Source: NP936 sp002726085 (GTDB lineage: Bacteria > Acidobacteriota > Vicinamibacteria > Vicinamibacterales > UBA8438). From it: a DNA stretch of 64,000 bases. The DNA lies in contig DASCQF010000038.1 of the NCBI GenBank assembly GCA_036012905.1, positions 1 to 64,000 of the forward strand. Direction: 5' to 3'. The notes below the pieces were generated by a model, which was not told the DNA's origin, did not search any database, and worked only from the letters and a program-made list of their open reading frames with translations. Position 1 is the stretch's first letter. Each line of letters opens with the position of its first letter. Positions 31,617 to 40,253 of the stretch are shown piece by piece. The position numbers and the translations under genes are program-made.

Positions 31617-32472
31617 TCTCGACGCCCGGCTGCAGTCGGCGGTCGCTCGGTTGGGGCCATTCGCCGGGCGTGTGCGGCACTATCGGCAGGTCGGGTCGAC
31701 CAATGAGGTTGCGGCCAGGCTGGCGGACCAGGGCGCCGCGCATGGCACCGTCGTGGTGGCCGACGCCCAGAGCGCCGGTCGGGGGCGTCACGGGAACCGG
31801 TGGTTCTCGCCCCACGGCACAGGCCTCTATGTGTCGGTGCTGCTCCGCACGGCCTCGCCCCCGGTCCTGACCCTGGCAGTCGGTGTCGCGGTGGCCGAGG
31901 CGCTCCGGACAGGCACGGGCCTCGAGGCGACGCTCGAGTGGCCGAACGACGTCGTGGTGTTCGCCGCCGGACGCCCTCGTAAAGTGGCGGGCATCCTGGC
32001 CGAGGCGACCACGGCGCACGACCGGGTTGACCGGGCCATTGTCGGCATCGGTATCAACCTCCGCGAGGTGGTGTGGCCGGAAGAGCTGGCCGACCGTGCC
32101 GGCTCGGTAGAAGGACTGACTGGTCGGACGGTCGACCCGGCGCAGCTGCTCGTAGAGCTGCTGGCCGCGTTGGCATCTCGTTGCGCCGACGTCGCATCTG
32201 GCCAGATCGCCGGTCTGCTTGCGCGGTGGGAGCGTCTGGCTCCGTCGAGCCGCGGGGCAACGGTGGAGTGGTCGGTTGGGTCGGTTCGGCATCGCGGTGT
32301 CACGGAGGGTGTTGACGAGGAGGGCGCACTGCTCGTACGGGTTGGCACGCGCCGCGAGCGTCTAGCCGGTGGCGAGGTGCACCACGTCCGAGATGCCGGG
32401 CTGCCACACGGAGTCCGAGGGGCGGCTGCCACAGAGGCTCCTGAAGCCCGTAGCCTGAAGCCCGAAGCCTGA
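31603..32472 (+). CDS. birA: biotin-[acetyl-CoA-carboxylase] ligase
   Basis: Attaches biotin to the carboxylase carrier protein. The 289-residue product has the catalytic GRGRHGNRWFSP loop near residue 56, VGSTNEVAARLADQGAAHGTVVVADAQ before it, and WPNDVVV near 108. The N-terminal helix-turn-helix is absent, so it is a monofunctional group I enzyme and not a repressor. Start GTG 31603 lies inside nadC. The last ten or so residues (Glu, Ala, Lys and Pro-rich) are encoded by a heptamer array and probably lie outside the fold. Confidence 0.93.
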   Translation: MLPADLDARLQSAVARLGPFAGRVRHYRQVGSTNEVAARLADQGAAHGTVVVADAQSAGRGRHGNRWFSPHGTGLYVSVLLRTASPPVLTLAVGVAVAEALRTGTGLEATLEWPNDVVVFAAGRPRKVAGILAEATTAHDRVDRAIVGIGINLREVVWPEELADRAGSVEGLTGRTVDPAQLLVELLAALASRCADVASGQIAGLLARWERLAPSSRGATVEWSVGSVRHRGVTEGVDEEGALLVRVGTRRERLAGGEVHHVRDAGLPHGVRGAAATEAPEARSLKPEA

Positions 32473-32473
32473 G
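32439..32473 (+). repeat. heptamer array at the birA 3' end
   Basis: The units TCCTGAA, GCCCGTA, GCCTGAA, GCCCGAA and GCCTGAG overlap the birA stop codon. Downstream, GCAGGCT and AGCCTGC form a seven-base-pair hairpin whose loop and flanks (GCTGGTGTGCTTCAGTAGC) resemble the motif following other arrays. Confidence 0.8.
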
Positions 32474-32514
32474 ACCAGCAGGCTGGTGTGCTTCAGTAGC
32501 CTGCCAGAGCAACC

Positions 32515-33306
32515 ATGCTTCTTGCGATCGACATCGGCAATACCAACATCGTGCTCGGGATCTTCGACGGGGAGACTCTCGGCCAGAGTTGGCGTCTCGC
32601 CACCCGGCACGAGGGGACGACGGACGAGCTGCGGGTGCTCGTCGGCCGCCTGTTCGAAGAGTGTAGTTTGGACATGAAGCAGGTGTCCGGGGTCGTGCTG
32701 TCGTCTGTCGTCCCGCCGCTCACGGCCACGGTGACCGAGATGGTGCGTCAGGCCTTCAGGCAGGAGACACTGACGATCGACGCCGCCAACGCCGGGCTGC
32801 CCATCCGCTATCACGCCCCGGAGGATGTCGGCGCCGACCGGCTGGTCAATGGTCTTGCGGCGTTGACCCTGTACGGCGGGGCTGGACGGCCGGTCATCTC
32901 GGTCGATTTCGGGACCGCCACCACTTTTGATGTCATCTCTGGGGCGGGCGAGTATGTTGGCGGCGTCATCTGCCCGGGTGTCGAAATCTCGGCCGACGCG
33001 CTGTTTCTGCGGGCCGCACGGCTACCACGCGTCGACGTCCGCCGACCGGACCACCTCATCGGAACGAGCACCGTGGCGTCGATGCAATCAGGGCTCTTTT
33101 TCGGCTACGTTGCCATGGTCGAGGGCATTGTTGCTCGTCTGCGTGACGAGCTCGGCGGCGACGAGCCGGCGGTCTGTGTGGCAACGGGCGGGTTGGCCGG
33201 GATCATCGCCGGAGAAACGTCCGCCATCGACCACGTCAGCCCGGACCTGACGCTCCACGGGCTCCGTCTCGCCTGGAGGCAGAACACCGAGGTCAGTCAT
33301 GACTGA
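32515..33306 (+). CDS. coaX: type III pantothenate kinase
   Basis: First step of coenzyme A synthesis, 263 residues. The ASKHA ATPase phosphate loop is MLLAIDIGNTNIVLGIFDG at residues 1-19. The second motif is VISVDFGTATTFDVIS near 129, and ATGGLAGIIA lies near 222. Adjacency to birA is typical. The next gene starts eight bases before the coaX stop. Confidence 0.95.
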   Translation: MLLAIDIGNTNIVLGIFDGETLGQSWRLATRHEGTTDELRVLVGRLFEECSLDMKQVSGVVLSSVVPPLTATVTEMVRQAFRQETLTIDAANAGLPIRYHAPEDVGADRLVNGLAALTLYGGAGRPVISVDFGTATTFDVISGAGEYVGGVICPGVEISADALFLRAARLPRVDVRRPDHLIGTSTVASMQSGLFFGYVAMVEGIVARLRDELGGDEPAVCVATGGLAGIIAGETSAIDHVSPDLTLHGLRLAWRQNTEVSHD

Positions 33307-34036
33307 TCCGGGCGCGTATTGTCGCGAGATTGAGACGTATCTCTGCCGCAGGAACGATGGCCATCTCATCCGCATCGTGGGTCCGGCGTTCGAGCGCGTG
33401 TGTGGCTGGGCCGAGGCCGGAGTGCCGCTCCAGGTCGTGGTTCAGGGAATCGACCGGAAGCTGGAGCGCTATCAGCCCACCGGAGGGAAACGGCGACCGC
33501 TTCGGATTGAGCACTGCGAGGCGGACATTTTCGACGTGTTTGACGAGTGGCGCCGCGCCGTCGGGGTGGCGGGCACCCCGGACCGATCGAAGCAGGAGGC
33601 CGAGGCCGGGCAGAGGGCGCCGCAGGACCACGGCCGGCCTGCCAGGCGTCGCGTCAGCCTGCCGGCCCACATCGACCGGATTCTCGTTCAGGCCACCAAC
33701 ATGCTGGCGATGCGCGAGGCGATGCCGGGTCTCCACGCGGCGTTGGAGCAGGTGGTCGCGGATCTGGACGCCATTCGGCGCGACGCGCGCGGCGCTCGCG
33801 GAGCCGCGCGAGCCGCCCTGCTCGACCGGCTCGATGAGATCGACCGTGGCTTGATCGCGGCTGCTCGGACGGCGGCGAGGTCGGCGATTGAGGAGATTGA
33901 AGACGCGGCTCGCGCCGAGCTGGCTTCGTTCAAGGCACGCATGGCCCGGGCGCCCTATGCGCGCGCGCTGACAGCCTGCACCGACCGCTTGCTGCGCGAG
34001 CGCTGTCGCCTGCCAACGGTCCGGTTCGACGGTTGA
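33299..34036 (+). CDS. conserved hypothetical protein
   Basis: The product is 245 residues, with no recognised domain. The N-terminal 95 residues are compact and mixed alpha/beta (AYCREIETYLCRRNDGHLIRIVGPAFERV). A Gln/Gly/Arg-rich linker follows near 95-115. The rest is mainly helical and rich in Ala, Arg and Glu, so probably coiled. It overlaps coaX by eight bases and precedes the methyltransferase by 45 bases, so it is part of the valS-nadC-birA-coaX transcript. No catalytic motif is visible. Confidence 0.75.
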   Translation: MTDPGAYCREIETYLCRRNDGHLIRIVGPAFERVCGWAEAGVPLQVVVQGIDRKLERYQPTGGKRRPLRIEHCEADIFDVFDEWRRAVGVAGTPDRSKQEAEAGQRAPQDHGRPARRRVSLPAHIDRILVQATNMLAMREAMPGLHAALEQVVADLDAIRRDARGARGAARAALLDRLDEIDRGLIAAARTAARSAIEEIEDAARAELASFKARMARAPYARALTACTDRLLRERCRLPTVRFDG

Positions 34037-34060
34037 ACGTGGCGCAGCCCTCCGATGACC

Positions 34061-34074
34061 TTCTGACTTCTGTG
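34061..34074 (-). repeat. inverted heptamer pair
   Basis: On the minus strand the two units are CACAGAA and GTCAGAA. They lie seven bases upstream of the methyltransferase start and match the GTCAGAA subfamily in reverse orientation. Confidence 0.45.
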
Positions 34075-34081
34075 TGGAGAC

Positions 34082-35371
34082 GTGTCGAGTAGCGACGTCA
34101 TCGAGCTGACCGTGGAACGACCAGCGGTCGGCGGTCGGATGATCGCTCGTCATGACGGACGGGTCGTACTGGTTAGTGGGACCATGCCGGGTGAGCATAT
34201 CCGGGCGGTGGTTGAACGCTCGCGGCGAGACGTCGTGCTGGCGCGTACGATTGAGGTGCTCGAGGCGAGTCCCGACCGGCGACCGGTCGGTGTCGCGCCG
34301 GAATGTGGTGGCCGGTCGTTCGCGCACATCGACTATCGTCGGCAGCTGAAGCTGAAGTCGGAGATCGTCCGAGACGCGTATCGTCGGATTGGACGGATCG
34401 AGCTGTCCCTACCGCCCCCGGTCATCCCGTCCCCCGAGACCGGCTACCGAATGCGCGCCAGGCTTCATGTAGGCGAGGGCAAACTGGGGTTTCTGCAAGA
34501 GGGGTCGCACCGCGTGTGCGACGTCGTCGGCACCGATCAGTTGCGTCCAGAGACCGAAAGGCTCATCGCCGAGCTCGCGGCGCATGTGGACGTGCTGACG
34601 TCCACCGGCGCCCGGACGGTGGAGTTGGCCCAGAACCTCGCGGGTGACCAGTGCGCGGTGCACGTGGTCATGAAGAGTGACCCCGCCACGGTGGGCGTCA
34701 GACTGCGTGCGCTGGCCTCGGTCAGCGGGGTGACCGGGCTCACCGCGGCAGGGGGCAAAGGACCACGGGCTCGGGTCGTACTGGCCGGCACGCCGTATGT
34801 CTCCGACGCGCTCTCGGTGTTTCTGCCATCGGGCGCCGCAGAGACGCTCTTGCTTCGCCGGCATGCCGACGCCTTCTTTCAGGCCAACCGGTATCTGGCG
34901 CCCGGGCTGGTCTCCACGGTGGCGGGTCTCACCGAACGTGCGAGGCTGGTGGACCTGTATGCCGGGGTTGGGCTCTTCGCAGTGAGTATTGCGGCGACGC
35001 GGGGTGGCCCGGTCGTAGCGGTCGAGCGGGATCCGTGCAGCATCGGGGACCTCGTGTCGAACGCGGCGCAGGTGGACCCTGACGTGCAGGTTGTCCGGGC
35101 GCCGGTCGAGACGTTCTTGAAACGATCTGCCAGTCTCGAGGGAGCGGCCGTGATCGTGGATCCTCCGCGGACGGGTCTCTCGCGGGAAGCGGCGACGCGG
35201 CTGGCTCGCCGCCGGCCCGATCGGATCGTCTATGTCTCCTGCGATGTCGCCACACAGGCACGGGATCTCCGTGCACTCGCGGAGTCTGGCTACCAGCTCG
35301 ACCAGGTCCGCGTGTTCGACATGTTTCCCAACACGCCGCACATCGAGACGGTAGTCGCGCTCGAGCGCTAG
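34082..35371 (+). CDS. 23S rRNA (uracil-5-)-methyltransferase-like (RlmD/TrmA family)
   Basis: SAM-dependent RNA uridine C5 methyltransferase, 429 residues. An N-terminal TRAM domain (residues about 6-62) precedes the RNA-binding part. The Rossmann methyltransferase domain has LYAGVGLFAVSIAA near 298 and VDPPRTGLS near 359. The catalytic Cys lies in IVYVSCDVAT near 384, and the C-terminal general-base region is MFPNTPHIETVVAL. Of the Fe-S cluster cysteines of E. coli RumA, only the first of the CGGC pair seems kept, so the cluster is probably absent. Target uridine unknown. Last gene of the operon; a nested inverted repeat follows. Confidence 0.9.
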   Translation: MSSSDVIELTVERPAVGGRMIARHDGRVVLVSGTMPGEHIRAVVERSRRDVVLARTIEVLEASPDRRPVGVAPECGGRSFAHIDYRRQLKLKSEIVRDAYRRIGRIELSLPPPVIPSPETGYRMRARLHVGEGKLGFLQEGSHRVCDVVGTDQLRPETERLIAELAAHVDVLTSTGARTVELAQNLAGDQCAVHVVMKSDPATVGVRLRALASVSGVTGLTAAGGKGPRARVVLAGTPYVSDALSVFLPSGAAETLLLRRHADAFFQANRYLAPGLVSTVAGLTERARLVDLYAGVGLFAVSIAATRGGPVVAVERDPCSIGDLVSNAAQVDPDVQVVRAPVETFLKRSASLEGAAVIVDPPRTGLSREAATRLARRRPDRIVYVSCDVATQARDLRALAESGYQLDQVRVFDMFPNTPHIETVVALER

Positions 35372-35487
35372 GTTTCCCGGCGAGGCGCCCGCGAGGACCG
35401 GCGTCGCGGCATCGGCTTACCGGGGTCACAGCCCGCCTGGCTGCTCCCTCCTCGCGCCTTGCCAGCCGAACGCCTCGCCAGGAAACC
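35371..35487. terminator. nested inverted-repeat structure between convergent genes
   Basis: Outer arms 35371-35387 and 35471-35487 are complementary at 16 of 17 positions, and inner arms 35390-35397 (CGCGAGGA) and 35449-35456 (TCCTCGCG) match perfectly. The element fills most of the gap between the methyltransferase stop and the argS stop on the other strand. It could act as a bidirectional terminator or mRNA stabiliser. It has no T-run and may instead be a repeat-derived element. Confidence 0.5.
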
Positions 35488-35529
35488 GAACCGTTCCACT
35501 CGTCAGCAGCCTGCTGGCCTCAAGGCCCA

Positions 35530-37563
35530 TTACATGCGTTCCGGCACCGCGCATCCCATCAGCTCCAGGGCGCGCGTCATCTGCGACAGGAAATAGGTGA
35601 CACCCGCGGCGCGCCAGTGTCGCAGAGCGTCGTCGTGCTCCGCGATGACCGGACTGCTGTGGTAGAAGCCGTTGAAGCGCTGCGCCAGGCCGAAGGCGAA
35701 TTTGGCGAGCACGGAGAGCTCCAGCGTGCGCACCGCCTGCTCGGCAACCTCATCGAGTCGTGACGCCTCGAGGATCAGGTCCCACAGTTCGTCGCCAGCC
35801 TCGCCGACCAGACCATCGGTCGGTGTCGAGGCGAGCGCCGGGAGCCACGTGGCTGCCGCGATGCCCTCGCGGGCCTCGAGCTTGTGCAGGATCTTGCGCG
35901 CCCGCACCGCGGCGTATTGCAAATACGGACCGGTTTCGCCTTCGAAGCTGAGCGCCTCGTCGATGTCGAACGCGATGACCTTGGTGCGCGAGAACTTGAT
36001 CATGAAGTACCGGATCGCCGCCGTCGCGATGATCGTCGCGGTGCGCCGCTGTTCCTCGGGGGCCAGATCGGCGTGTCGGGCGGTCACCTCCCGCTTGGCC
36101 CGTTCAGTGAGCTGGTCGAGCAGGTCATCGGCCTTGACGCCGAGGCCCTTCCGGCCGGAGACCTCGACGAACGGCTTGTCGTCGTCCGATGCGGCGTCTA
36201 TGTACCCGAGGGCCTGGGCGGTGTCCCGCGAGAGAGCGACCATCTCGTAGGAGAAGTGCACCGAACGCTCCGCTTCTCGTGGATGCTCCATGGCCATCAA
36301 AGCTTGCACGAGCAGCTCCTGCAGATAGCTCTGGCGCGTATCGATCACGTTGTAGACGGCGCCCGCGCGCCCAAAGGGCGGCACCGGGCCCCGGTCCGGC
36401 GCTGGCGGTCCCGCGGCGCTCGTGGTCGCCCACAACGGGCGACCCGACGACTGCGTGGCGAACCACCGGTAGTGGAAATCGCGGCCCAACAAACCGAACT
36501 TCCAGAGTTGATAGGCGATGTCCTTCCCGACGTAAGTGACCGTCCCGTTCGACCGCACGATGACCTTGAGCCGTGCCTCGGTGTCCTCGTCTCCGTCTCC
36601 AGTCGCAACCATCGTCTCAGCGTCGGGCTGGTTGCCTTGGGCACCGTCATCGATCGGCATCACCCAGCACCCGGCCAGTCGCCCGTCTGCCTGCAGGAAC
36701 ACGGTGCCGGAGGCCTTCAGGATGTCGAAGGCGCGGTCCCAGAATTGGAGTCGGAGAATGTCGCCTTCCCAGCTCAGCAGGTCGTACTCGACACCGAAGC
36801 GCGCCATGGTGTCGAGGTGGCACCGGACGATGCGATCGGTCAGCACGTCGGCGATCCCGGCGGCGGGGTCGACACCGTGCTCAAGGTCCTGGAGGACAGC
36901 CTGACGGTGCGACAGCCGGGCTTCGTCCTCATCGTACCACCGGGTTACCCGGGCATACAGATCCCAGCAGTAGTAGTCGAATCGCGGCGCCTCGGCGAGC
37001 GCCCGTATTTCGTCGATTCCCTTGTGCTCGAGCTCGCGCAGCCCGACCACCACGTCGGCGACCTGCACGCCAGTGTCATCGATGTAGTTCTGGACTTCGA
37101 CGTCGGCGCCCCGATAAGTCAACAGCCGACACAAGGTATCGCCGAGCGCGGCGTTGCGCAGGTGCCCGACGTGAGCCGCCTTGTTGGGATTGATCGCCGT
37201 GTGCTCGACGATCGTCTTGACTGTGGTAGCGGACTCATCCGGTGAGACGTTGCCGGCGACGCGGGCGCACGCGAACGCCGCCCGGTCGAGAAACAGGTTG
37301 AGATAACCGGCGCCGGTTGGTTCCAGATGGCCGAGACCGTCCATCTCGCCGACGGACTCGGCAATTTCCTGGGCGATTGCCCGCGGTGCCTTGCGCAGCG
37401 TGCGTGCGAGCTCGAACGCGACGGTGACAGCGAGGTCGCCGAGCCGACGATTCGGCGCGTACTCGATCACGATGGCCGGCATGGCTTCGGTGTCGAGCCC
37501 GTAGCGCTCAGCTAGGGCGGTTGTGATGCGGTCACGCAGATGCGCGTGTAGCGGCAGTATCAT
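35530..37563 (-). CDS. argS: arginyl-tRNA synthetase
   Basis: Class I synthetase charging tRNA-Arg, 677 residues, somewhat longer than the usual 550-600. The N-terminal Add-1 domain (YAPNRRLGDLAVTVAFELARTLRKAP) precedes EHTAINPNKAAHVGHLRNAALGD, which holds the HIGH equivalent HVGH near residue 134. The C-terminal DALR anticodon-binding domain (GPYLQYAAVRARKI onwards) closes the protein. An extra Pro/Gly-rich stretch near residues 385-405 explains part of the added length. It lies immediately before mobA on the minus strand. Confidence 0.94.
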   Translation of the reverse strand: MILPLHAHLRDRITTALAERYGLDTEAMPAIVIEYAPNRRLGDLAVTVAFELARTLRKAPRAIAQEIAESVGEMDGLGHLEPTGAGYLNLFLDRAAFACARVAGNVSPDESATTVKTIVEHTAINPNKAAHVGHLRNAALGDTLCRLLTYRGADVEVQNYIDDTGVQVADVVVGLRELEHKGIDEIRALAEAPRFDYYCWDLYARVTRWYDEDEARLSHRQAVLQDLEHGVDPAAGIADVLTDRIVRCHLDTMARFGVEYDLLSWEGDILRLQFWDRAFDILKASGTVFLQADGRLAGCWVMPIDDGAQGNQPDAETMVATGDGDEDTEARLKVIVRSNGTVTYVGKDIAYQLWKFGLLGRDFHYRWFATQSSGRPLWATTSAAGPPAPDRGPVPPFGRAGAVYNVIDTRQSYLQELLVQALMAMEHPREAERSVHFSYEMVALSRDTAQALGYIDAASDDDKPFVEVSGRKGLGVKADDLLDQLTERAKREVTARHADLAPEEQRRTATIIATAAIRYFMIKFSRTKVIAFDIDEALSFEGETGPYLQYAAVRARKILHKLEAREGIAAATWLPALASTPTDGLVGEAGDELWDLILEASRLDEVAEQAVRTLELSVLAKFAFGLAQRFNGFYHSSPVIAEHDDALRHWRAAGVTYFLSQMTRALELMGCAVPERM

Positions 37564-37604
37564 GATCGGGTCGAGGCGCGGCGGCCGGTCAGGGTGTCGA
37601 GCGG

Positions 37605-38198
37605 TTAGGATCGGTCCTCGGCAGCGAGGTTCATCGCACGTGCATGGTCATCCGGCGTATTGACGTTGCAGAACAGGGTGCCGTCGGGGTCGAACTGCGC
37701 GATCTCCGACGGTCCGATGTCGGTCACCCGCACGACGTCACCAAGGCCAGACACCCGAAGTTCTCCGCGCTCGAGTCGGGCGCGAATCGGCTCGATACAG
37801 GCGCGGTCATACACGGCGCAAAGCGGTTGTAGTCCCGCGGCGGTCCGTGGAATTGCCGCGTCGGTGCCGCCCGCTCGGGCTGCGAGGTGACCGAGGAACG
37901 GTACGGTCAGAAACGGCAGGTCGCAGGCCACCACGATCGTGCTGGCGGTCGGCGACCTGACCAGCGCGGTGTAGAGACCACCGAGCGGACCCGAACCCGG
38001 TATAAGATCCGCGCACACCCGCAGCCCAGAGGCGCGGAAGCGGTGATGGTCGTTCGAGACGATCAGGATATGCTCGGCCACATGCCCCAACACGGACAGC
38101 TGCCGATCGATGATGCGTCTACCACCAATGACGAGGTCGCTCTTGTCGAGCCCGCCGAGGCGTTGCGCCCGGCCGCCCGCGATAATGGCCGCGGTCAC
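37605..38198 (-). CDS. mobA: molybdenum cofactor guanylyltransferase
   Basis: Transfers GMP to molybdopterin in molybdenum cofactor synthesis. The 197-residue nucleotidyltransferase opens with AAIIAGGRAQRLGGLDKSDL (residues 3-22, the GTP/metal loop). It also shows the DLIPGSGPLGGLYTAL and VVACDLPFLTV motifs (residues about 65-110). I propose GTG 38198 as the start because the conserved region begins two codons later; longer in-frame extensions lack family similarity. It is divergent from the gene at 38229 with only 30 bases between. No other moa/mob gene is in the window. Confidence 0.85.
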   Translation of the reverse strand: MTAAIIAGGRAQRLGGLDKSDLVIGGRRIIDRQLSVLGHVAEHILIVSNDHHRFRASGLRVCADLIPGSGPLGGLYTALVRSPTASTIVVACDLPFLTVPFLGHLAARAGGTDAAIPRTAAGLQPLCAVYDRACIEPIRARLERGELRVSGLGDVVRVTDIGPSEIAQFDPDGTLFCNVNTPDDHARAMNLAAEDRS

Positions 38199-38228
38199 AC
38201 TAGTTGCCAACCTTAACAGATCATTTTC

Positions 38229-38822
38229 ATGTCGGAGCCGAAAATCGGTCGTGTGCTTGCTGCCAGTCTGCATCAGGCGATCAATGAGCTCATGCCCACG
38301 CGGGTCGAATTCTACGAGAGCTGGTTGACGGCGGGTCGCATCAGAAAGGGCGAGCTCGGCCGAGCCCGCACCACCGCGGTCATCAGTTTTCTCCGTCAGG
38401 AGGGCGCCGACTACGAGGCGGTGGTGGGTCGGGCTGGGCGTTACACGGCCGATTGGACGGTCGACAGCCTGCCGGTCATCGAACGGGCGCTGGTGCGCCG
38501 GCTCCCGCGCGCGATCCGGATTCGGGTGGTGCTGCGGATTGCGGTTCGGATGATCCGAGGGCTGCACGACGATGGCCGCTTGCGGACCGTCGTGCGGCGT
38601 GGCACGGCGGTGGTGTCGATTGGCGGGTCGTTGTTCTGCGATGTGCGGGAGACGGCCAGCGCCCCATTGTGCCGCTTCTACGGCGCCGCACTCGAGCGGT
38701 TTCTCGAGTCGTTCGACGTGTCGGCCCGAGCCCAGCTCTCCAGGTGTCGGGGAACCGGGGACGGCACCTGCGAGCTCACCATCGACACCGATTCACAGGG
38801 GCCAGACACCCACGCCGAATAG
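38229..38822 (+). CDS. conserved hypothetical protein, possible V4R-like domain
   Basis: The product is 197 residues, rich in Arg and mostly helical. A C-terminal segment ends in CRGTGDGTCELTID. A small Cys/Gly-rich closing strand of this kind appears in V4R/heme-NO-type ligand-binding domains, but the similarity is weak. No signal peptide or membrane helix is seen. It is divergent from mobA and lies 63 bases before the NfeD protease gene; an operon is possible. Confidence 0.65.
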   Translation: MSEPKIGRVLAASLHQAINELMPTRVEFYESWLTAGRIRKGELGRARTTAVISFLRQEGADYEAVVGRAGRYTADWTVDSLPVIERALVRRLPRAIRIRVVLRIAVRMIRGLHDDGRLRTVVRRGTAVVSIGGSLFCDVRETASAPLCRFYGAALERFLESFDVSARAQLSRCRGTGDGTCELTIDTDSQGPDTHAE

Positions 38823-38885
38823 TCGTCCCGCTGCCTTGCGTTCGGACCCTCACCGCGATACGGTGAGACCAGGAACACCACCAGC

Positions 38886-40253
38886 ATGACAGTCCAGCGC
38901 TTCCGTCTGGCGGCCAGCCTGATCGCGACCGGGGTGCTCCTGATGTGGTTGGGTGGACCGGTGCCCGCCGAGCAACGCGACGTGGCTCGGGGTCGTCCGC
39001 TGGTCCATGTCGCCGAGGTCGATGCCCTGATCCACCCGGCTTCGGCCGAGTTCATCACACAAACGCTCGAGGAAGCCGACAACGCCCGTGCCGATCTCGT
39101 GGTGTTGGTGCTCCGCACGCCTGGGGGGCTCGTTGATTCCACCCGCGACATCAACAGCCGGATCATCGAATCGCGGACCCCGGTGGTTGTCTACGTTGGG
39201 CCGAGCGGGGCTCGGGCCGCCTCGGCTGGGTTCCTGATCACGATCGCGGCAGACGTCGCTGCGATGGCGCCGGGGACCCATATCGGCGCCGCGCATCCAG
39301 TTGCGGGCACCGGTCAGCCGATGGACGAGACGATGGCCGAGAAGACGGCATCGGATGTCGCCGCCTATGCGCGGTCCCTGGCCGACCAGCGTGGGCGCAA
39401 CGTCGAGTTGGCCGAGAAGGCGGTGACCGAGAGTCAGTCGTTCACCGAGAATGAGGGCCTGAACGCCATTCCCCCGCTGATCGACATCATCGCCGACGAC
39501 CTCGACGCCCTGCTCGAAGCGCTCGACGGGCGCGAGGTGACGCGTTGGGATGGCAGCACGGAGGTGCTGCGCACCGCCGGTGCGCAGGTCGAGCGGAAGG
39601 AGATGAACTGGCGGCAGCGGCTGCTGAGTGCGATCGCGCATCCGCAAGTTGCAGTGCTGCTCTTCAGTCTCGGCACACTCGGGCTGACCATCGAGCTCTG
39701 GAGCCCGGGAGCGATCTTGCCGGGTGTGGTCGGCGGGCTCTGTCTGTTGCTGGCGTTCTTCGCGTTTCAGATACTGCCGATCAACTACGTCGGTCTGATG
39801 CTGGTGTTGTTCGGGCTCGTGCTGCTCGTGCTCGAAATGGTCACGACCACCTTCGGGGTGCTGGCCGCTGGTGGCGTCGTCAGCATGGTTCTTGGTCTCG
39901 TGATGCTCATTGACTCGCCGGCACCGGAGCTACAGCTGGGCTGGCCGTTCATCCTCTCGACGATGCTGGCGCTGTCGGCGATCGTGACGTTTCTCGCGCG
40001 CCTCGCGGTGCGCGCGCAGCTGCGTCGTTCGGTGACCGGGGTCGCTGGTATGCTCGATGAATGTGGTGAGGTCATCGAGGCCATCGGTCCGGCAGGTTCG
40101 GGGCGTGTGGCCACGCACGGTGAGATCTGGTCGGCGATTGCGGGCCAGCCGATTTCGCAAGGCGCGCGTGTGCGCGTGGTCGGCATCGACGGAATGACGC
40201 TGACGGTGTCGCCGGAGCCATCAGCCAGAACCGACGCGGAGGAAGCGCAGTGA
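38886..40253 (+). CDS. NfeD-family membrane serine protease (ClpP-like)
   Basis: The product is 455 residues. A signal peptide at residues 1-30 leads into a ClpP-class protease domain (VVLVLRTPGGLVDSTRDINSRI near 78). Its nucleophilic Ser is in the GARAASAGFLI stretch near 113 and the Lys is in the helix following IGAAHPV. Four hydrophobic segments lie around 245-365, and a C-terminal NfeD OB-fold (GECGEVIEAIGPAG-like, near 390-450) closes the protein. This is the long NfeD1b type. It is translationally coupled to a slipin, its standard partner in membrane-microdomain quality control. Confidence 0.92.
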   Translation: MTVQRFRLAASLIATGVLLMWLGGPVPAEQRDVARGRPLVHVAEVDALIHPASAEFITQTLEEADNARADLVVLVLRTPGGLVDSTRDINSRIIESRTPVVVYVGPSGARAASAGFLITIAADVAAMAPGTHIGAAHPVAGTGQPMDETMAEKTASDVAAYARSLADQRGRNVELAEKAVTESQSFTENEGLNAIPPLIDIIADDLDALLEALDGREVTRWDGSTEVLRTAGAQVERKEMNWRQRLLSAIAHPQVAVLLFSLGTLGLTIELWSPGAILPGVVGGLCLLLAFFAFQILPINYVGLMLVLFGLVLLVLEMVTTTFGVLAAGGVVSMVLGLVMLIDSPAPELQLGWPFILSTMLALSAIVTFLARLAVRAQLRRSVTGVAGMLDECGEVIEAIGPAGSGRVATHGEIWSAIAGQPISQGARVRVVGIDGMTLTVSPEPSARTDAEEAQ

